NCBI RefSeq assembly: GCF_001591005.1
Contig: NZ_BCTY01000019.1
Coordinates: 1 to 60,745 of the forward strand
Source: Sphingomonas sanguinis NBRC 13937
GTDB lineage: Bacteria; Pseudomonadota; Alphaproteobacteria; Sphingomonadales; Sphingomonadaceae
DNA: 60,745 bases
Direction of reading: 5' to 3'
The translations under genes and the position numbers were made by a program. Under the pieces are notes generated by a model. That model worked only from the letters and a program-made list of their open reading frames with translations, was not told the DNA's origin and did no database searches. Below are positions 31,476-42,129 of this stretch, piece by piece. The stretch's first letter is position 1, and every line of letters begins with the position of its first letter.

Positions 31476-31930
31476 CAGCGGGCGTCCTGCCATGGCAGTA
31501 TCCAGTCAGGGTCCTGCCCGTAACGGGCCAACCGCTGGCGATGCCGCGTCACACCCATCGCCAACAACGCGATCATCGGATAGGCTAGCTTGCCGCCTGC
31601 CGCCGCATACATCCAAGGCATCAACGCGGCATCGAACCCGCGAACCCCGTGGATTCCGATCGCCAACACGTGCAGCGCCGCCAGCCAAAGCGGCCAGAAC
31701 CTATTGGCCAGCAACGCCACCGTAATCAAACCGCCCATCAGGGCCAAGTCTATCATCAATTCAAAGCTTTCGACCGACTGGAAGCTGGTCGATGGATCGA
31801 ACGGTAACAGCCAGGTCGCGATCGACGCGAGGAATAACATGATCGCGGTCACTCTTTCCGGCCGCCCCCCACACGCAAGTGCGTAAAGACACACTATGCC
31901 CTGCAGGATATGAAAAACATAAATATGCAT
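31475..31930 (-). CDS. Small integral membrane protein, function unknown
   Basis: About 151 residues with four or five hydrophobic segments (roughly 2-20, 26-43, 57-74, 77-96 and 112-128), few charged residues between them and a short basic tail (RHRQRLARYG). I recognise no domain. ATG 31930 gives MHIYVFHILQGIVCLYALAC; a GTG at 31942 adds four residues. It overlaps the winged-helix-like gene downstream by one base, so the two probably act together, perhaps as a membrane sensor or inhibitor with a DNA-binding partner. Confidence 0.7.
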   Translation of the reverse strand: MHIYVFHILQGIVCLYALACGGRPERVTAIMLFLASIATWLLPFDPSTSFQSVESFELMIDLALMGGLITVALLANRFWPLWLAALHVLAIGIHGVRGFDAALMPWMYAAAGGKLAYPMIALLAMGVTRHRQRLARYGQDPDWILPWQDAR

Positions 31931-31983
31931 CAGCGCGTGCACCGCAGAGGTCTGACCAGATGAGGCACGCGCCGAATCTCGAC

Positions 31984-32331
31984 TCAGGCGGCTACGCGCA
32001 GTGGCACTGGCGTGACATCAGCCGTGATCGAAGGTGGCTTGGGACGCGTGTCGCCATATTCGTCGGCGTCAAAGCCGATCGTCTTACCGACCTTTTCCAA
32101 AACGCGGTGGCTTTGAACAGTGTGGCCTCGCGCTTGGCCTATCGCCATCAGTGCTTGGCTCAGCGATTCAAACGCGTGCTGGCCGACTACGGCCGACAAC
32201 CGCGCCTGGGTCCGAGCCCGCGGCAATGCTATCGCAAGCGCGCCCGCCGTCGCGAAGGCCGCATCAAGCTCGTTTTCCAATTGCCACAACAGTCGGGTCA
32301 CCTGAACCGCCGCTTCATTCTCTGACGTCAT
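31984..32331 (-). CDS. Hypothetical helical protein downstream of a LuxR-HTH gene
   Basis: A protein of about 115 residues, mostly helical (TRLLWQLENELDAAFATAGA, LSAVVGQHAFESLSQALMAI), with a proline-rich C-terminal tail. No family is recognised and there is no membrane segment or signal peptide. ATG 32331 has GGAG eight bases upstream; ATG 32346 is an alternative five codons earlier. It follows the LuxR-HTH membrane gene by 47 bp in the same direction, suggesting co-transcription. Confidence 0.6.
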   Translation of the reverse strand: MTSENEAAVQVTRLLWQLENELDAAFATAGALAIALPRARTQARLSAVVGQHAFESLSQALMAIGQARGHTVQSHRVLEKVGKTIGFDADEYGDTRPKPPSITADVTPVPLRVAA

Positions 32332-32378
32332 TTCCAGTGCTCCCATCCCGCCGCGCCTGTCAGGCCACGGCCCCGTGA

Positions 32379-32927
32379 TCAACCAGCGAGGTGAGAGACG
32401 CGCCCGATCACGCGGGTCATCACGTCGAGCCCGGTCGCCAACATGCCAAAGCCGATGGCGAGCGCGATGGCGATCGTGGGAACCCAGAGCAGCCTTTCGG
32501 TTGCGGTCATGTCGTTGCGGGTTTGACCTCGCCGCCGGACCGGGAGGGACAAGCGGGGCGATGCGTGGACATGGCCGTCCTGCACCGCCCCACCGACCGT
32601 ACTCCCATCCGGTGCCATTGGAGGTGCCATGACCGGCGGTTCGGAAACCAGCCCCGTAGAATCAGGTATGATTTTATTGGGGGTTACTTCTTCTTTTTCT
32701 TCAGTAACTTGGTTATTGGCCAACGCCTCGTGATCGGCCAATGCCATGGCCGCCTCGCGACGATTTCGGGCACCCAGAAGCCTGACCGCTTCTGCCAGAT
32801 AGCTGTCGACAGTCGACTTTCCCAAGCCGAGTTCGGTCGCGATTTCCTTGGAGCCCTTGAGCGCTTTGACGCCACGAAGGCATTCGCGGTGGCGGCGGGT
32901 CAACAGGGCGAAGCGTTCGGGAGTCAT
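32379..32927 (-). CDS. Membrane-anchored LuxR-type helix-turn-helix protein
   Basis: A 182-residue protein with a GerE/LuxR DNA-binding domain at the N-terminus (about residues 4-62: LLTRRHRECLRGVKALKGSK, EIATELGLGKSTVDSYLAEA), a long low-complexity linker and a C-terminal transmembrane helix (about 150-172, LLWVPTIAIALAIGFGMLAT). The HTH faces the cytoplasm with no receiver domain, so this is a tethered regulator. The linker at 32660-32725 is clearly AT-rich compared with its surroundings. I use ATG 32927, which begins right before the HTH. Confidence 0.8.
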   Translation of the reverse strand: MTPERFALLTRRHRECLRGVKALKGSKEIATELGLGKSTVDSYLAEAVRLLGARNRREAAMALADHEALANNQVTEEKEEVTPNKIIPDSTGLVSEPPVMAPPMAPDGSTVGGAVQDGHVHASPRLSLPVRRRGQTRNDMTATERLLWVPTIAIALAIGFGMLATGLDVMTRVIGRVSHLAG

Positions 32928-33067
32928 TGCGTTTTCCGGCCGTGCCGGAGAATCCGTCCAGGCATGCATGACGCATGAGCCGGGACTTACCCCCGTCGCC
33001 AAGCGCTTCCATGTCCGATCCGGGCAGAAAGGAACCTCGTTAGATCATGCTTGATCGACAGCGACGA

Positions 33068-33265
33068 TCAATCCCGCCGATTCGGCACATGGATAGCCTC
33101 GATCGAGTCCAGCGCCTGGAGCAGGTCGTCGAATGCCGTATCCTGGCTGACCGGAAAGGAGCGTCGAAAGCCGGAACCCAGCACATCAAGGTCACGTTGG
33201 GTCAACAGGCCGACCGCTACGATCTGATCCGGACGGCGCGGCGGTCGGGGAGCGTGCTGCGTCAT
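33068..33265 (-). CDS. Small conserved-looking hypothetical protein
   Basis: A 65-residue protein, MTQHAPRPPRRPDQIVAVGL then LTQRDLDVLGSGFRRSFPVS and QDTAFDDLLQALDSIEA. I recognise no family by name. Translation evidence is good: an almost perfect Shine-Dalgarno sequence, AGGAGGG, sits seven bases before ATG 33265. The C-terminal half is acidic and helical, the N-terminus proline/arginine-rich. It lies alone between the LuxR-HTH gene and acnA, on the opposite strand from acnA. Confidence 0.7.
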   Translation of the reverse strand: MTQHAPRPPRRPDQIVAVGLLTQRDLDVLGSGFRRSFPVSQDTAFDDLLQALDSIEAIHVPNRRD

Positions 33266-33647
33266 CGCCACCCTCCTGTTAGGATGATGGCATCCATACC
33301 ACATGGCACGGAACCGCGTCCCGCCGCCCCGTGACGGCCCGAAGCCGCAAAAGCGGAAGATCGCCTATCCTTCAACGCGCCCATGGTCGGAACTCCATTC
33401 ATGACGTCTGAACCCGTCATTCGTCATGCCTGTTCCACGCTTTTTCCACGGTTGCGACGGGACACCGCTGCAACGCCGCAAATGCGCCGATCCCGCCCTC
33501 GATTTCCACCCTTGATGCCCTTCCCTGTCGAGCCACCCCTTGCTAAGGCCGCTCGCATCACCGGATTTATCCCCGGCGCGCCTTGCTCGCGGCTGCATGC
33601 TGCCGTGTCCCCCTGGGCGTGCCCGGCTCGACCAAGAAGGGACGCCC
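33266..33647. other. 382-bp intergenic region upstream of acnA
   Basis: It separates the divergent 65-residue gene from aconitase. I see no stable repeat of families R1-R5 and no RNA gene. A 33-codon ORF at 33303-33404 lacks a ribosome-binding site and is not called. The last bases hold AAGAAGGGA as the acnA ribosome-binding site. Promoter elements are probably here but none is clear enough to mark. Confidence 0.5.
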
Positions 33648-36335
<2,688 letters not shown>

Positions 36336-36345
36336 GCCGTTCAAG

Positions 36346-36419
36346 GAGGGCGGGTCCGTCAGGCCCGCCCTCACGGTTATGCAAGAAGACCCGCTCGGAG
36401 CGATCCGGGCGGTTTTTTT
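36346..36419 (+). terminator. Double hairpin terminator after acnA
   Basis: A first hairpin (GAGGGCGGG, 36346-36354, with CCCGCCCTC, 36364-36372) is followed by a second (CCGCTCGG, 36391-36398, with CCGGGCGG, 36405-36412, one G-U pair) and a run of seven T (36413-36419). The second is a standard rho-independent terminator; the first may stabilise the transcript end. Confidence 0.88.
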
Positions 36420-36420
36420 A

Positions 36421-36645
36421 TGTCACGCGAAGCCGCGACGCCGCGAAGAGAAGAATAGGTTCGCGCGGAGACGCGGAGAGTTTGACCTTGCCGCGCCAGC
36501 GGCCCTTCAGCCTCAATGATAGAGTCATAGGAGTGCGCTGCCGCGCGGGCTGTCTCTCCGCGCCTCCGCGTCTCCGCGCGAGCAAAAGCCTCTGCGCCTC
36601 TGCGCGAACCATCTTCGCGTCATCGCGGCTTCGCGCGAACTATCA
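36421..36645. repeat. R3 element, expanded nested copy
   Basis: Nested inverted repeats fill most of the 448-bp gap between acnA and the next gene. Outer arms (CGCGAAGCCGCGACG near 36426, mirrored near 36618-36640) surround inner arms (GGTTCGCGCGGAGACGCGGA from 36458, mirrored by tandem CTCCGCG/CTCTGCG units at 36556-36610). The inner arm matches the end of the R3 copy at 1860-2004. No ORF inside resembles a gene. Confidence 0.7.
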
Positions 36646-36733
36646 GAGGGAGCAGGCGGAAAGCACCCCTACCACCCGCCAAGAGTAGGAACCCCATTGG
36701 ACAACGGCAGGTAAGGACTTCTGACCGCCCGCA

Positions 36734-36760
36734 ACTGGACCCCGGCCTTCGCCGGGGTGG
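36734..36760. repeat. R5 hairpin repeat
   Basis: ACTGGACCCCGGCCTTCGCC followed by GGGGTGG: a seven-bp stem (CCCCGGC/GCCGGGG) with a CTTC loop. The same sequence occurs at 40402-40430, where an inverted partner is also present. It lies between the acnA-side R3 element and the convergent 229-residue gene and may end that gene's transcript. Confidence 0.7.
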
Positions 36761-36783
36761 AGCAGAAAAACGAGGAAGCGGCC

Positions 36784-37473
36784 TCAGTCCACCCGCTTCG
36801 ATTTGCGCAGGGCGGTTTCGCGCTCCAGCCGGTCGAGCAGAGTCTCGATCGACTCGTTCGCCCGGTCGGGGAGCGGCAGGGCCGCGCCCTGTTCGACCGG
36901 GGCGGGTTCCCGCATCGGCGGCAGGGGCATGGGTTCGGGCGTCAGCGGTGCGACCGGACGGACCGGCGAGCGCGGGGCGGACAGGATCGCGTCGGGATCG
37001 AACGCCGCCAGCGGCTGATCGAGATCGGCGGGCAAGGTCCGCTCGACGATGTCGTCTTCTTCTACGGCGGGGGGCGGCGGCGCGCCGAGCTCGGCGGCAT
37101 GGAGCGGGCGGCGCGGCGGCGCGTCGGGATGCCGGTCCGAACGGCGGACGCTCGGCACGTAATCATCGTCGTCCTCACGCTCGACGGGCACGCGCTTGGC
37201 AAGCAACCCGCCCGGTCCCCAGAGAAGATAGGCGATCGCCCAGCCGACCGCGCCCGCCCCGATGCCCGCCGCCACGGCAAGGATCAGCCGCGCCTTGGTG
37301 CCCAAGGGCGGCTGTGCAGCGGACAGGATATCGGGCAGGCCCAGCTGGCCGACCAGCGTCTCCAACCGCCAGTCGGGTGCGACCAGCACCAGAAAGGCCA
37401 GGAACACGCCGATGGCCCCGCCGATCCAGGCAGGGGCAAGGCGATAGGGAGAGGGCGTGGCGGTGAATGTCAT
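36784..37473 (-). CDS. Hypothetical two-span membrane protein beside exosortase-type glycan genes
   Basis: A 229-residue protein I do not recognise. Two hydrophobic segments (about 14-33 and 62-84) are followed by a long hydrophilic, proline- and aspartate-rich tail (about 90-229) ending in ANESIETLLDRLERETALRK, a short possible coiled coil. The layout suggests an inner-membrane protein with a flexible soluble tail. ATG 37473 overlaps the glycosyltransferase stop as ATGA, so it is the second gene of that unit and may assist exopolysaccharide or glycan assembly. Confidence 0.75.
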   Translation of the reverse strand: MTFTATPSPYRLAPAWIGGAIGVFLAFLVLVAPDWRLETLVGQLGLPDILSAAQPPLGTKARLILAVAAGIGAGAVGWAIAYLLWGPGGLLAKRVPVEREDDDDYVPSVRRSDRHPDAPPRRPLHAAELGAPPPPAVEEDDIVERTLPADLDQPLAAFDPDAILSAPRSPVRPVAPLTPEPMPLPPMREPAPVEQGAALPLPDRANESIETLLDRLERETALRKSKRVD

Positions 37474-38690
37474 GGCCGTTTCGTCGCCGCCTTCTCTAGC
37501 AAGCGCTGGTAAACAGGTTCGTAACGCCGAATGTTCGACGCCCAATTCCGTTCTTTTTCAACAAACGCCCGCCCCGCATCGCGCCGCCCCTCCCAGATCG
37601 ACCGATCGGCCAGCAAGCCCGCCAGCGCGTCGGCCAGCGCCACCGGGTCGTCCGGGGGAAACAGCGTGCCGGTCCGTCCATCCTCGATCAGCTCGCGGTG
37701 CCCGCCGACATCGGACGCCGCCACCAGCCGCCGCTGCGCCATGGCCTCTAGCGGTTTCAACGGTGTGACCAGATCGGTCAGCCGCATCTTCTTGCGCGGA
37801 TAGGCGAGCACATCGACCAGGCCGTAATAACGCTCGACCTCCTGATGCGGCACGCGTCCGACAAAGCGGATCGCATCGGCGACGGGCGACGCCTCGGCCT
37901 GGGCGCGTAGCGCCGCCTCCATCGGACCACCGCCGACCAGCAGCAGCCGCGCGCCGGGCCGGGCCGCGACCAGCCGAGGCATGGCGGCGATCAGGTCGTC
38001 CAGCCCCTCATAATCATAGAAACTGCCGATGAAGCCGATCACCTCGGCCCCCTCCAGCCCCCATTGCCGGGCGAGCGCCTCGTCGCGCGGGGCGGGCTGG
38101 CCGAACAGGGTCAGGTCGACGCCATTGGGCGACACCACGATCTTGTCGGCGGGCAGCCCACGCGCGATCAGGTCGCCGCGCAACCCCTCGCAAATGACCG
38201 CGACCGCATCGGCCCGGCCACAGGTCCAGCCCTCCAGCGCGCGGGTGGCGCGGTAGCGCGCGCTTCCCTCGACCCCGGTGCCGTTGCCGACCGCCGCATC
38301 CTCCCAAAAGGCGCGAATCTCATAGACGAGCGGCAGGCGGTGCCGCCGCGCGACCGCCAGCCCGGCCAACGCGTCGAGCACGGGGGAATGGGCATGGAGG
38401 ATATCGGGGCGGAACGCCTGGACCGCCCGCTCGATGGCCCGGACATGCGCCGCCAGCCCGGCCAGCTCTCCCAGTGCCCCGCGCGGCCCGAACCGACCCG
38501 CCGCCGCCGTGCGATAGAAGGTCAGCCCGTCCAGCGTCTCGACCTCACCCGCCGCGCCACCCTGGCGCGGACCGGTCACCGCCGCGACCGCGTGCCCTTC
38601 GGCCCCTTGCGCTTTCAGGATGGCGCGGGTGCGAAAGGTGTAGCCGCTCTGGAGCGGCAGGCCATGGTCGAGGATGTGCAGGATGCGCAT
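37470..38690 (-). CDS. Glycosyltransferase, exosortase A/PEP-CTERM-associated type
   Basis: A 406-residue GT4-family (GT-B fold) enzyme. The N-terminus MRILHILDHGLPLQSGYTFR matches my recollection of the exosortase A-associated glycosyltransferase family (TIGR04063), which begins with LDHSLPLXSGYTFRT. The C-terminal donor-binding half has IGFIGSFYDYEGLDDLIAAM and PLKPLEAMAQRRLVAASDVG, with the glutamate of the EX7E-type motif. It probably extends an extracellular polysaccharide or protein-linked glycan. It is divergent from the small ORF and O-ligase genes and coupled to the downstream membrane protein gene. Confidence 0.88.
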   Translation of the reverse strand: MRILHILDHGLPLQSGYTFRTRAILKAQGAEGHAVAAVTGPRQGGAAGEVETLDGLTFYRTAAAGRFGPRGALGELAGLAAHVRAIERAVQAFRPDILHAHSPVLDALAGLAVARRHRLPLVYEIRAFWEDAAVGNGTGVEGSARYRATRALEGWTCGRADAVAVICEGLRGDLIARGLPADKIVVSPNGVDLTLFGQPAPRDEALARQWGLEGAEVIGFIGSFYDYEGLDDLIAAMPRLVAARPGARLLLVGGGPMEAALRAQAEASPVADAIRFVGRVPHQEVERYYGLVDVLAYPRKKMRLTDLVTPLKPLEAMAQRRLVAASDVGGHRELIEDGRTGTLFPPDDPVALADALAGLLADRSIWEGRRDAGRAFVEKERNWASNIRRYEPVYQRLLEKAATKRP

Positions 38691-38786
38691 GACGATGCAC
38701 CTGTCATGCCAGCCCTTAACGCCGCGTCAACCACCGGTTTATAAGCATCGCCGACAGCGACCGGCGTCAGCAGGAAAGGACGGGCG

Positions 38787-38939
38787 ATGATCGACAGCTT
38801 TGCCCTTCTCCTGACCCATGGCCTGATGCTGATCGCGGCTTGGCGCCTGTTGGGACGGCGCGACCTGGACCAGGAGGGAGACGCGCGCCCGACCGACGGC
38901 AAGCGGCTGCGCGGGAAAGGGGCGCGCCCCGATGCGTGA
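38787..38939 (+). CDS. 50-residue membrane protein overlapping the O-ligase start
   Basis: MIDSFALLLTHGLMLIAAWR then LLGRRDLDQEGDARPTDGKR and ten further residues. The first 23 residues can span the membrane; the tail is charged. Translation evidence is strong: AGGAAAGGA precedes ATG 38787, and the last eight bases (38932-38939, ATGCGTGA) overlap the start of the ligase gene, a classic coupling arrangement. The family is unknown to me. The position suggests an accessory subunit of the O-glycan ligase. Confidence 0.78.
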   Translation: MIDSFALLLTHGLMLIAAWRLLGRRDLDQEGDARPTDGKRLRGKGARPDA

Positions 38940-40314
38940 CCTGTTCCTGATCGGGTTCCTGTTCAGCCTGTTCGCCATGGGGCTGCGGCGGCCGTTCCTG
39001 CTCGTCCTCGCCTATATCTATATCGATATCGTCTCGCCCCAGCGGCTGACCTATTATCTGCTCAACACCGTGCCGATCTCGCTGATCGCGGTGGTGGCGG
39101 CGGTGGGTGCCTGGGCGCTGGTCGACGACAAGCGGGACAGTCGTTTCACCCTGCGGCAGGGCGCGATCCTACTGCTGCTCGGCTATTGCGCCACGACCAC
39201 CTTTTTCGGCGCGGACTTCCCCGTCGAGGCCAGGGACAAGTGGGACTGGGTATGGAAGGCGCTGGCCTTTGCGGTCTTCCTGCCGCTGACGCTGCGCACC
39301 CGGCTCAGGATCGAGGCGCTGCTGCTATTCATGATGCTGTCGCTCGCCTCGATCGTCATCGTCGGCGGGATCAAGACGCTGTTCAGCGGCGGCGGCTATG
39401 GCGAACTGAACCTGATGGTGACCAACAATACCGGTCTCTATGAGGGCAGCATCATCTCGGCGGTCGCAATTGCGGCGATCCCGGTTATCCTGTGGCTGAT
39501 GAAGCACGGCACCATCTTTCCGCCCGATCGGCGGGTGCAGCTGTTCGGGTCGGGGCTGATCTTCGCCTGCCTGCTGATCCCGGTCGGCACCTCGGCACGC
39601 ACGGGGCTGCTCTGCATCGGCCTGCTCGCCATCCTGATGCTGCGCGAGGTCAAGCGGCGGGTCCTGTATATCAGCGTGCTGGCGGTGGCGGGGCTGGCGG
39701 TCGTGCCGCTCCTCCCCTCTTCCTATACCCAGCGGATGAACACCATCCGCACCTATCAAGGCGACGAGTCCGCCTCGACCCGGCTGGCGGTATGGAAATG
39801 GACCTTGGACTATGCGACGTCCAACCCGTTCGGCGGCGGGTTCAATGCCTATCTGCAGAATAGCCTGCGTTATGACCTGACCAAGGTCGAGGGCACCGCG
39901 CACAATGCCACCATCGAGAAACAGGTCACCACCGACCGCGCCCGCGCCTATCACTCCAGCTATTTCGAGATGCTGGGCGAACAGGGCTGGCCGGGCCTGT
40001 TCCTGTGGCTGGGCATCAATGTCGCGGGGCTGCTCAGGATGGAGGCGCTGCGGCGACGTTATCGCAAGGCCGACGATCCGCTCTATTGGGGCGGGCGGCT
40101 GGCGGGCGCGCTCCAACATGCTCACCTGATCTATCTGCTGGGCGGAGCGTTTGTCGGGATCGCGTTCAATCCCTTTCTCTACCAGCTGATGGCCGCGCAG
40201 ATCGGGCTGGACACCTATCTCGCCCGACGAACCCGCGAGGCGCGGTTGAAGCCACCGCCGGGTCGCCGTCCTTTGCGGCCAATAGAAGAGCCGACCGCCA
40301 TTCCTCCGCTATAA
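38932..40314 (+). CDS. O-antigen-ligase-like protein, exosortase A-associated
   Basis: A 460-residue membrane protein with about ten hydrophobic segments. It begins MRDLFLIGFLFSLFAMGLRR-PFLLVLAYIYIDIVSPQRL, which fits my memory of the exosortase A-associated O-glycosylation ligase family (TIGR03097). The large periplasmic loop holds the Wzy_C signature: GTSARTGLL before it and HSSYFEMLGEQGWPGLFLWL within it, with the conserved histidine. It would transfer or polymerise glycan at the periplasmic face. No exosortase or PEP-CTERM protein gene is in this window. Confidence 0.88.
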   Translation: MRDLFLIGFLFSLFAMGLRRPFLLVLAYIYIDIVSPQRLTYYLLNTVPISLIAVVAAVGAWALVDDKRDSRFTLRQGAILLLLGYCATTTFFGADFPVEARDKWDWVWKALAFAVFLPLTLRTRLRIEALLLFMMLSLASIVIVGGIKTLFSGGGYGELNLMVTNNTGLYEGSIISAVAIAAIPVILWLMKHGTIFPPDRRVQLFGSGLIFACLLIPVGTSARTGLLCIGLLAILMLREVKRRVLYISVLAVAGLAVVPLLPSSYTQRMNTIRTYQGDESASTRLAVWKWTLDYATSNPFGGGFNAYLQNSLRYDLTKVEGTAHNATIEKQVTTDRARAYHSSYFEMLGEQGWPGLFLWLGINVAGLLRMEALRRRYRKADDPLYWGGRLAGALQHAHLIYLLGGAFVGIAFNPFLYQLMAAQIGLDTYLARRTREARLKPPPGRRPLRPIEEPTAIPPL

Positions 40315-40339
40315 GGACATCGTTGCAGAACGTGCCGCA

Positions 40340-40430
40340 CCATCCCGGCGAAGGCCGGGACCCAGTTGGGGAATCGTCAGTATGTCGCTCGGATTATGCC
40401 GCAACTGGACCCCGGCCTTCGCCGGGGTGG
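40340..40430. repeat. R5 paired hairpin element between convergent genes
   Basis: Two R5 hairpins in opposite orientation (40340-40367 containing CCCGGCGAAGGCCGGG, and 40402-40430 containing CCCCGGCCTTCGCCGGGG) form a larger inverted repeat of about 90 bp. It lies in the 182-bp gap between the ligase gene and the convergent beta-helix gene and is well placed to stop transcription from both sides. Confidence 0.75.
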
Positions 40431-40496
40431 AGTGTGAGAGGAGTGGTAGCCCACTTTTACAGCGATCCTCCGTAAGGGGAGGAAAGCAGGACCATC

Positions 40497-41423
40497 TTAG
40501 AACTTCCGCGCCGTCGGTGTGATGCCCGGCCCCAGGATATTGCCCCGGATCACCAGCGGCTCGCCCGACCAGTTGCCGACGAAGACCGGCTTATAGTCCG
40601 CCCCCGGTGCCAGTCGCGCTCGGTTGTTTTCGACCACCAGCCCGGAGGAATCATTCTTCGCCCCCTCCGGTCCGACGGTGATCAGGGTCGAGTGATTGTC
40701 CTTGTCGCGGCCGTCGACAAACTCGTTGCCCGCAATCCGCCCCTTCGCGCCATTGGACAGATCGATCATATAGTTGGTCATATGGCCGTGGCTGTCGTCG
40801 AAGCTGCTGTCGAGCACCTCGACATAAGGAGCACGCGTCTTGACGTAATGACCGCCCTGCCCGCGCTCGAACCGGCAGTTGGTGACCTTCAGGCTCTTGT
40901 AGCGGCCCATATAGATGCTGTGTGCGCCGTAACCGGTCGGATCGTGGCCCAGCCCCGAAAAGGTCGAGTGATCGACGACGACCGTGCCGTTCGGGTCCTC
41001 GGCCGACAGGATGCCCGACTGGCTGTCGAGGAACATCGCATTGCTGACGACCAGCGGCCCCTTTTCGATGCGGATGCCCGCGCCGTTGCCGTCGCCCACC
41101 TCGATATGGCTGAAGACGATACCCTCCACCTGTGCGCCGCGCCCGCGCAGGACCAGCGCCGCCTTCCCCTCGCAGGCGATGCGAGTGAAGATCACCTTGC
41201 CCGGCTCGGTCGCGGTGATGGTCACGCGCCCCGCATTCTGCACCGCGCATTCGCGGTAGGTGCCCGGCGCGATGCGGACCGTGCCCTCGCCGTCGCCGAT
41301 CGCGTTCAGCGCATCCTGAAGGCTCGCAAAGCCGCGCCCGCCGACCATGAAGGGCTGCGTCGTCCCTTGCGCCAGCGCGACGCCGGAGGTCAGACTGAGG
41401 AGCAGCAGCGGAACCAAACGCAT
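40497..41423 (-). CDS. Secreted right-handed parallel beta-helix protein
   Basis: A 308-residue protein with a signal peptide (MRLVPLLLLSLTSGVALAQG). The body is made of beta-helix turns: VGGRGFASLQDALNAIGDGE opening, then NAGRVTITATEPGKVIFTRI, AQVEGIVFSHIEVGDGNGAG, and repeated V-X-N/D-X-X-F turns. The family includes pectate-lyase-like and alginate-epimerase-like enzymes and also non-enzymatic proteins; I see no diagnostic catalytic triad. ATG 41423 begins the signal peptide. It stands next to glycan genes but on the opposite strand from the ligase, so a role on surface polysaccharide is only suggested. Confidence 0.85.
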   Translation of the reverse strand: MRLVPLLLLSLTSGVALAQGTTQPFMVGGRGFASLQDALNAIGDGEGTVRIAPGTYRECAVQNAGRVTITATEPGKVIFTRIACEGKAALVLRGRGAQVEGIVFSHIEVGDGNGAGIRIEKGPLVVSNAMFLDSQSGILSAEDPNGTVVVDHSTFSGLGHDPTGYGAHSIYMGRYKSLKVTNCRFERGQGGHYVKTRAPYVEVLDSSFDDSHGHMTNYMIDLSNGAKGRIAGNEFVDGRDKDNHSTLITVGPEGAKNDSSGLVVENNRARLAPGADYKPVFVGNWSGEPLVIRGNILGPGITPTARKF

Positions 41424-41508
41424 GGCATCATCCTGAAAAACAAGCGGGCGCCGCATCCTGCCACGCACGATGGCCAGATGCGACGCCCGAGATCGTCCCG
41501 TGCTGGGA

Positions 41509-42081
41509 TCAGGCTTCTTCGGTCTCTTCCTCGTCGGCCAGTTCTTCTTCCAACGCGGCCAGGATCGCCTTGTTGAAGGCGGGGATGTCGTCCGGCTTGC
41601 GGCTGGTGATCAGGTTGCCGTCGACCACAACCTCCTCGTCAACCACATCCGCGCCCGCATTGGACAGGTCGGTGCGGATCGAGGGATAGCTGGTCAGGCG
41701 GCGACCATCGATCACATCGGCCTCGGCCAGCAGCCAGGGGCCGTGGCAGATGGCGGCGACGATCTTGTCGTCCTCCATGAACTCGGTGACGATCTCGACC
41801 GCGCGCTCGTTCAGGCGCAGCTTGTCGGGGTTGCAGGTGCCGCCCGGGATGACCAGCGCATCGTAATCGTCGGTGTCGACCTCATCGACGGTCAGGTCGG
41901 GCGTCGCGGTCTCGGCCTTATTGATATCGCCCTCCATGCCCTGGATCGGGTCGGACTTGAGCGAGGCGAGTTGCACCTTGGCGCCTGCGGCCTCCAGCGC
42001 CTTGCGCGGTTCAAAAAGCTCGACGGTCTCGAAACCGTCGGCGGCGAGCATCAGGACGCGTGCCTGGGAAAGATCGGCCAT
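41509..42081 (-). CDS. DJ-1/PfpI family protein (YhbO/YraA-like)
   Basis: A 190-residue class I glutamine-amidotransferase-like protein. VLMLAADGFETVELFEPRKA has the conserved glutamate near the active site and VAAICHGPWLLAEADVIDGR the nucleophile cysteine followed by histidine. Family members are deglycases, chaperones or peptidases linked to stress resistance. The C-terminal end is an acidic run (ELADEEETEEA). ATG 42081 has AGGAG upstream. An EcfG-like promoter lies 50-75 bp before the start, pointing to the general stress response. Confidence 0.92.
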   Translation of the reverse strand: MADLSQARVLMLAADGFETVELFEPRKALEAAGAKVQLASLKSDPIQGMEGDINKAETATPDLTVDEVDTDDYDALVIPGGTCNPDKLRLNERAVEIVTEFMEDDKIVAAICHGPWLLAEADVIDGRRLTSYPSIRTDLSNAGADVVDEEVVVDGNLITSRKPDDIPAFNKAILAALEEELADEEETEEA

Positions 42082-42129
42082 GATGGAAAACTCCTGTCGG
42101 GAAACGCCTCGGGGGAAAGGCTCTTGCAG

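Noticed and set aside
33303..33404. 33-codon ORF divergent from the 65-residue gene
   Set aside because: No ribosome-binding site, proline/arginine-rich composition and no sign of selection.
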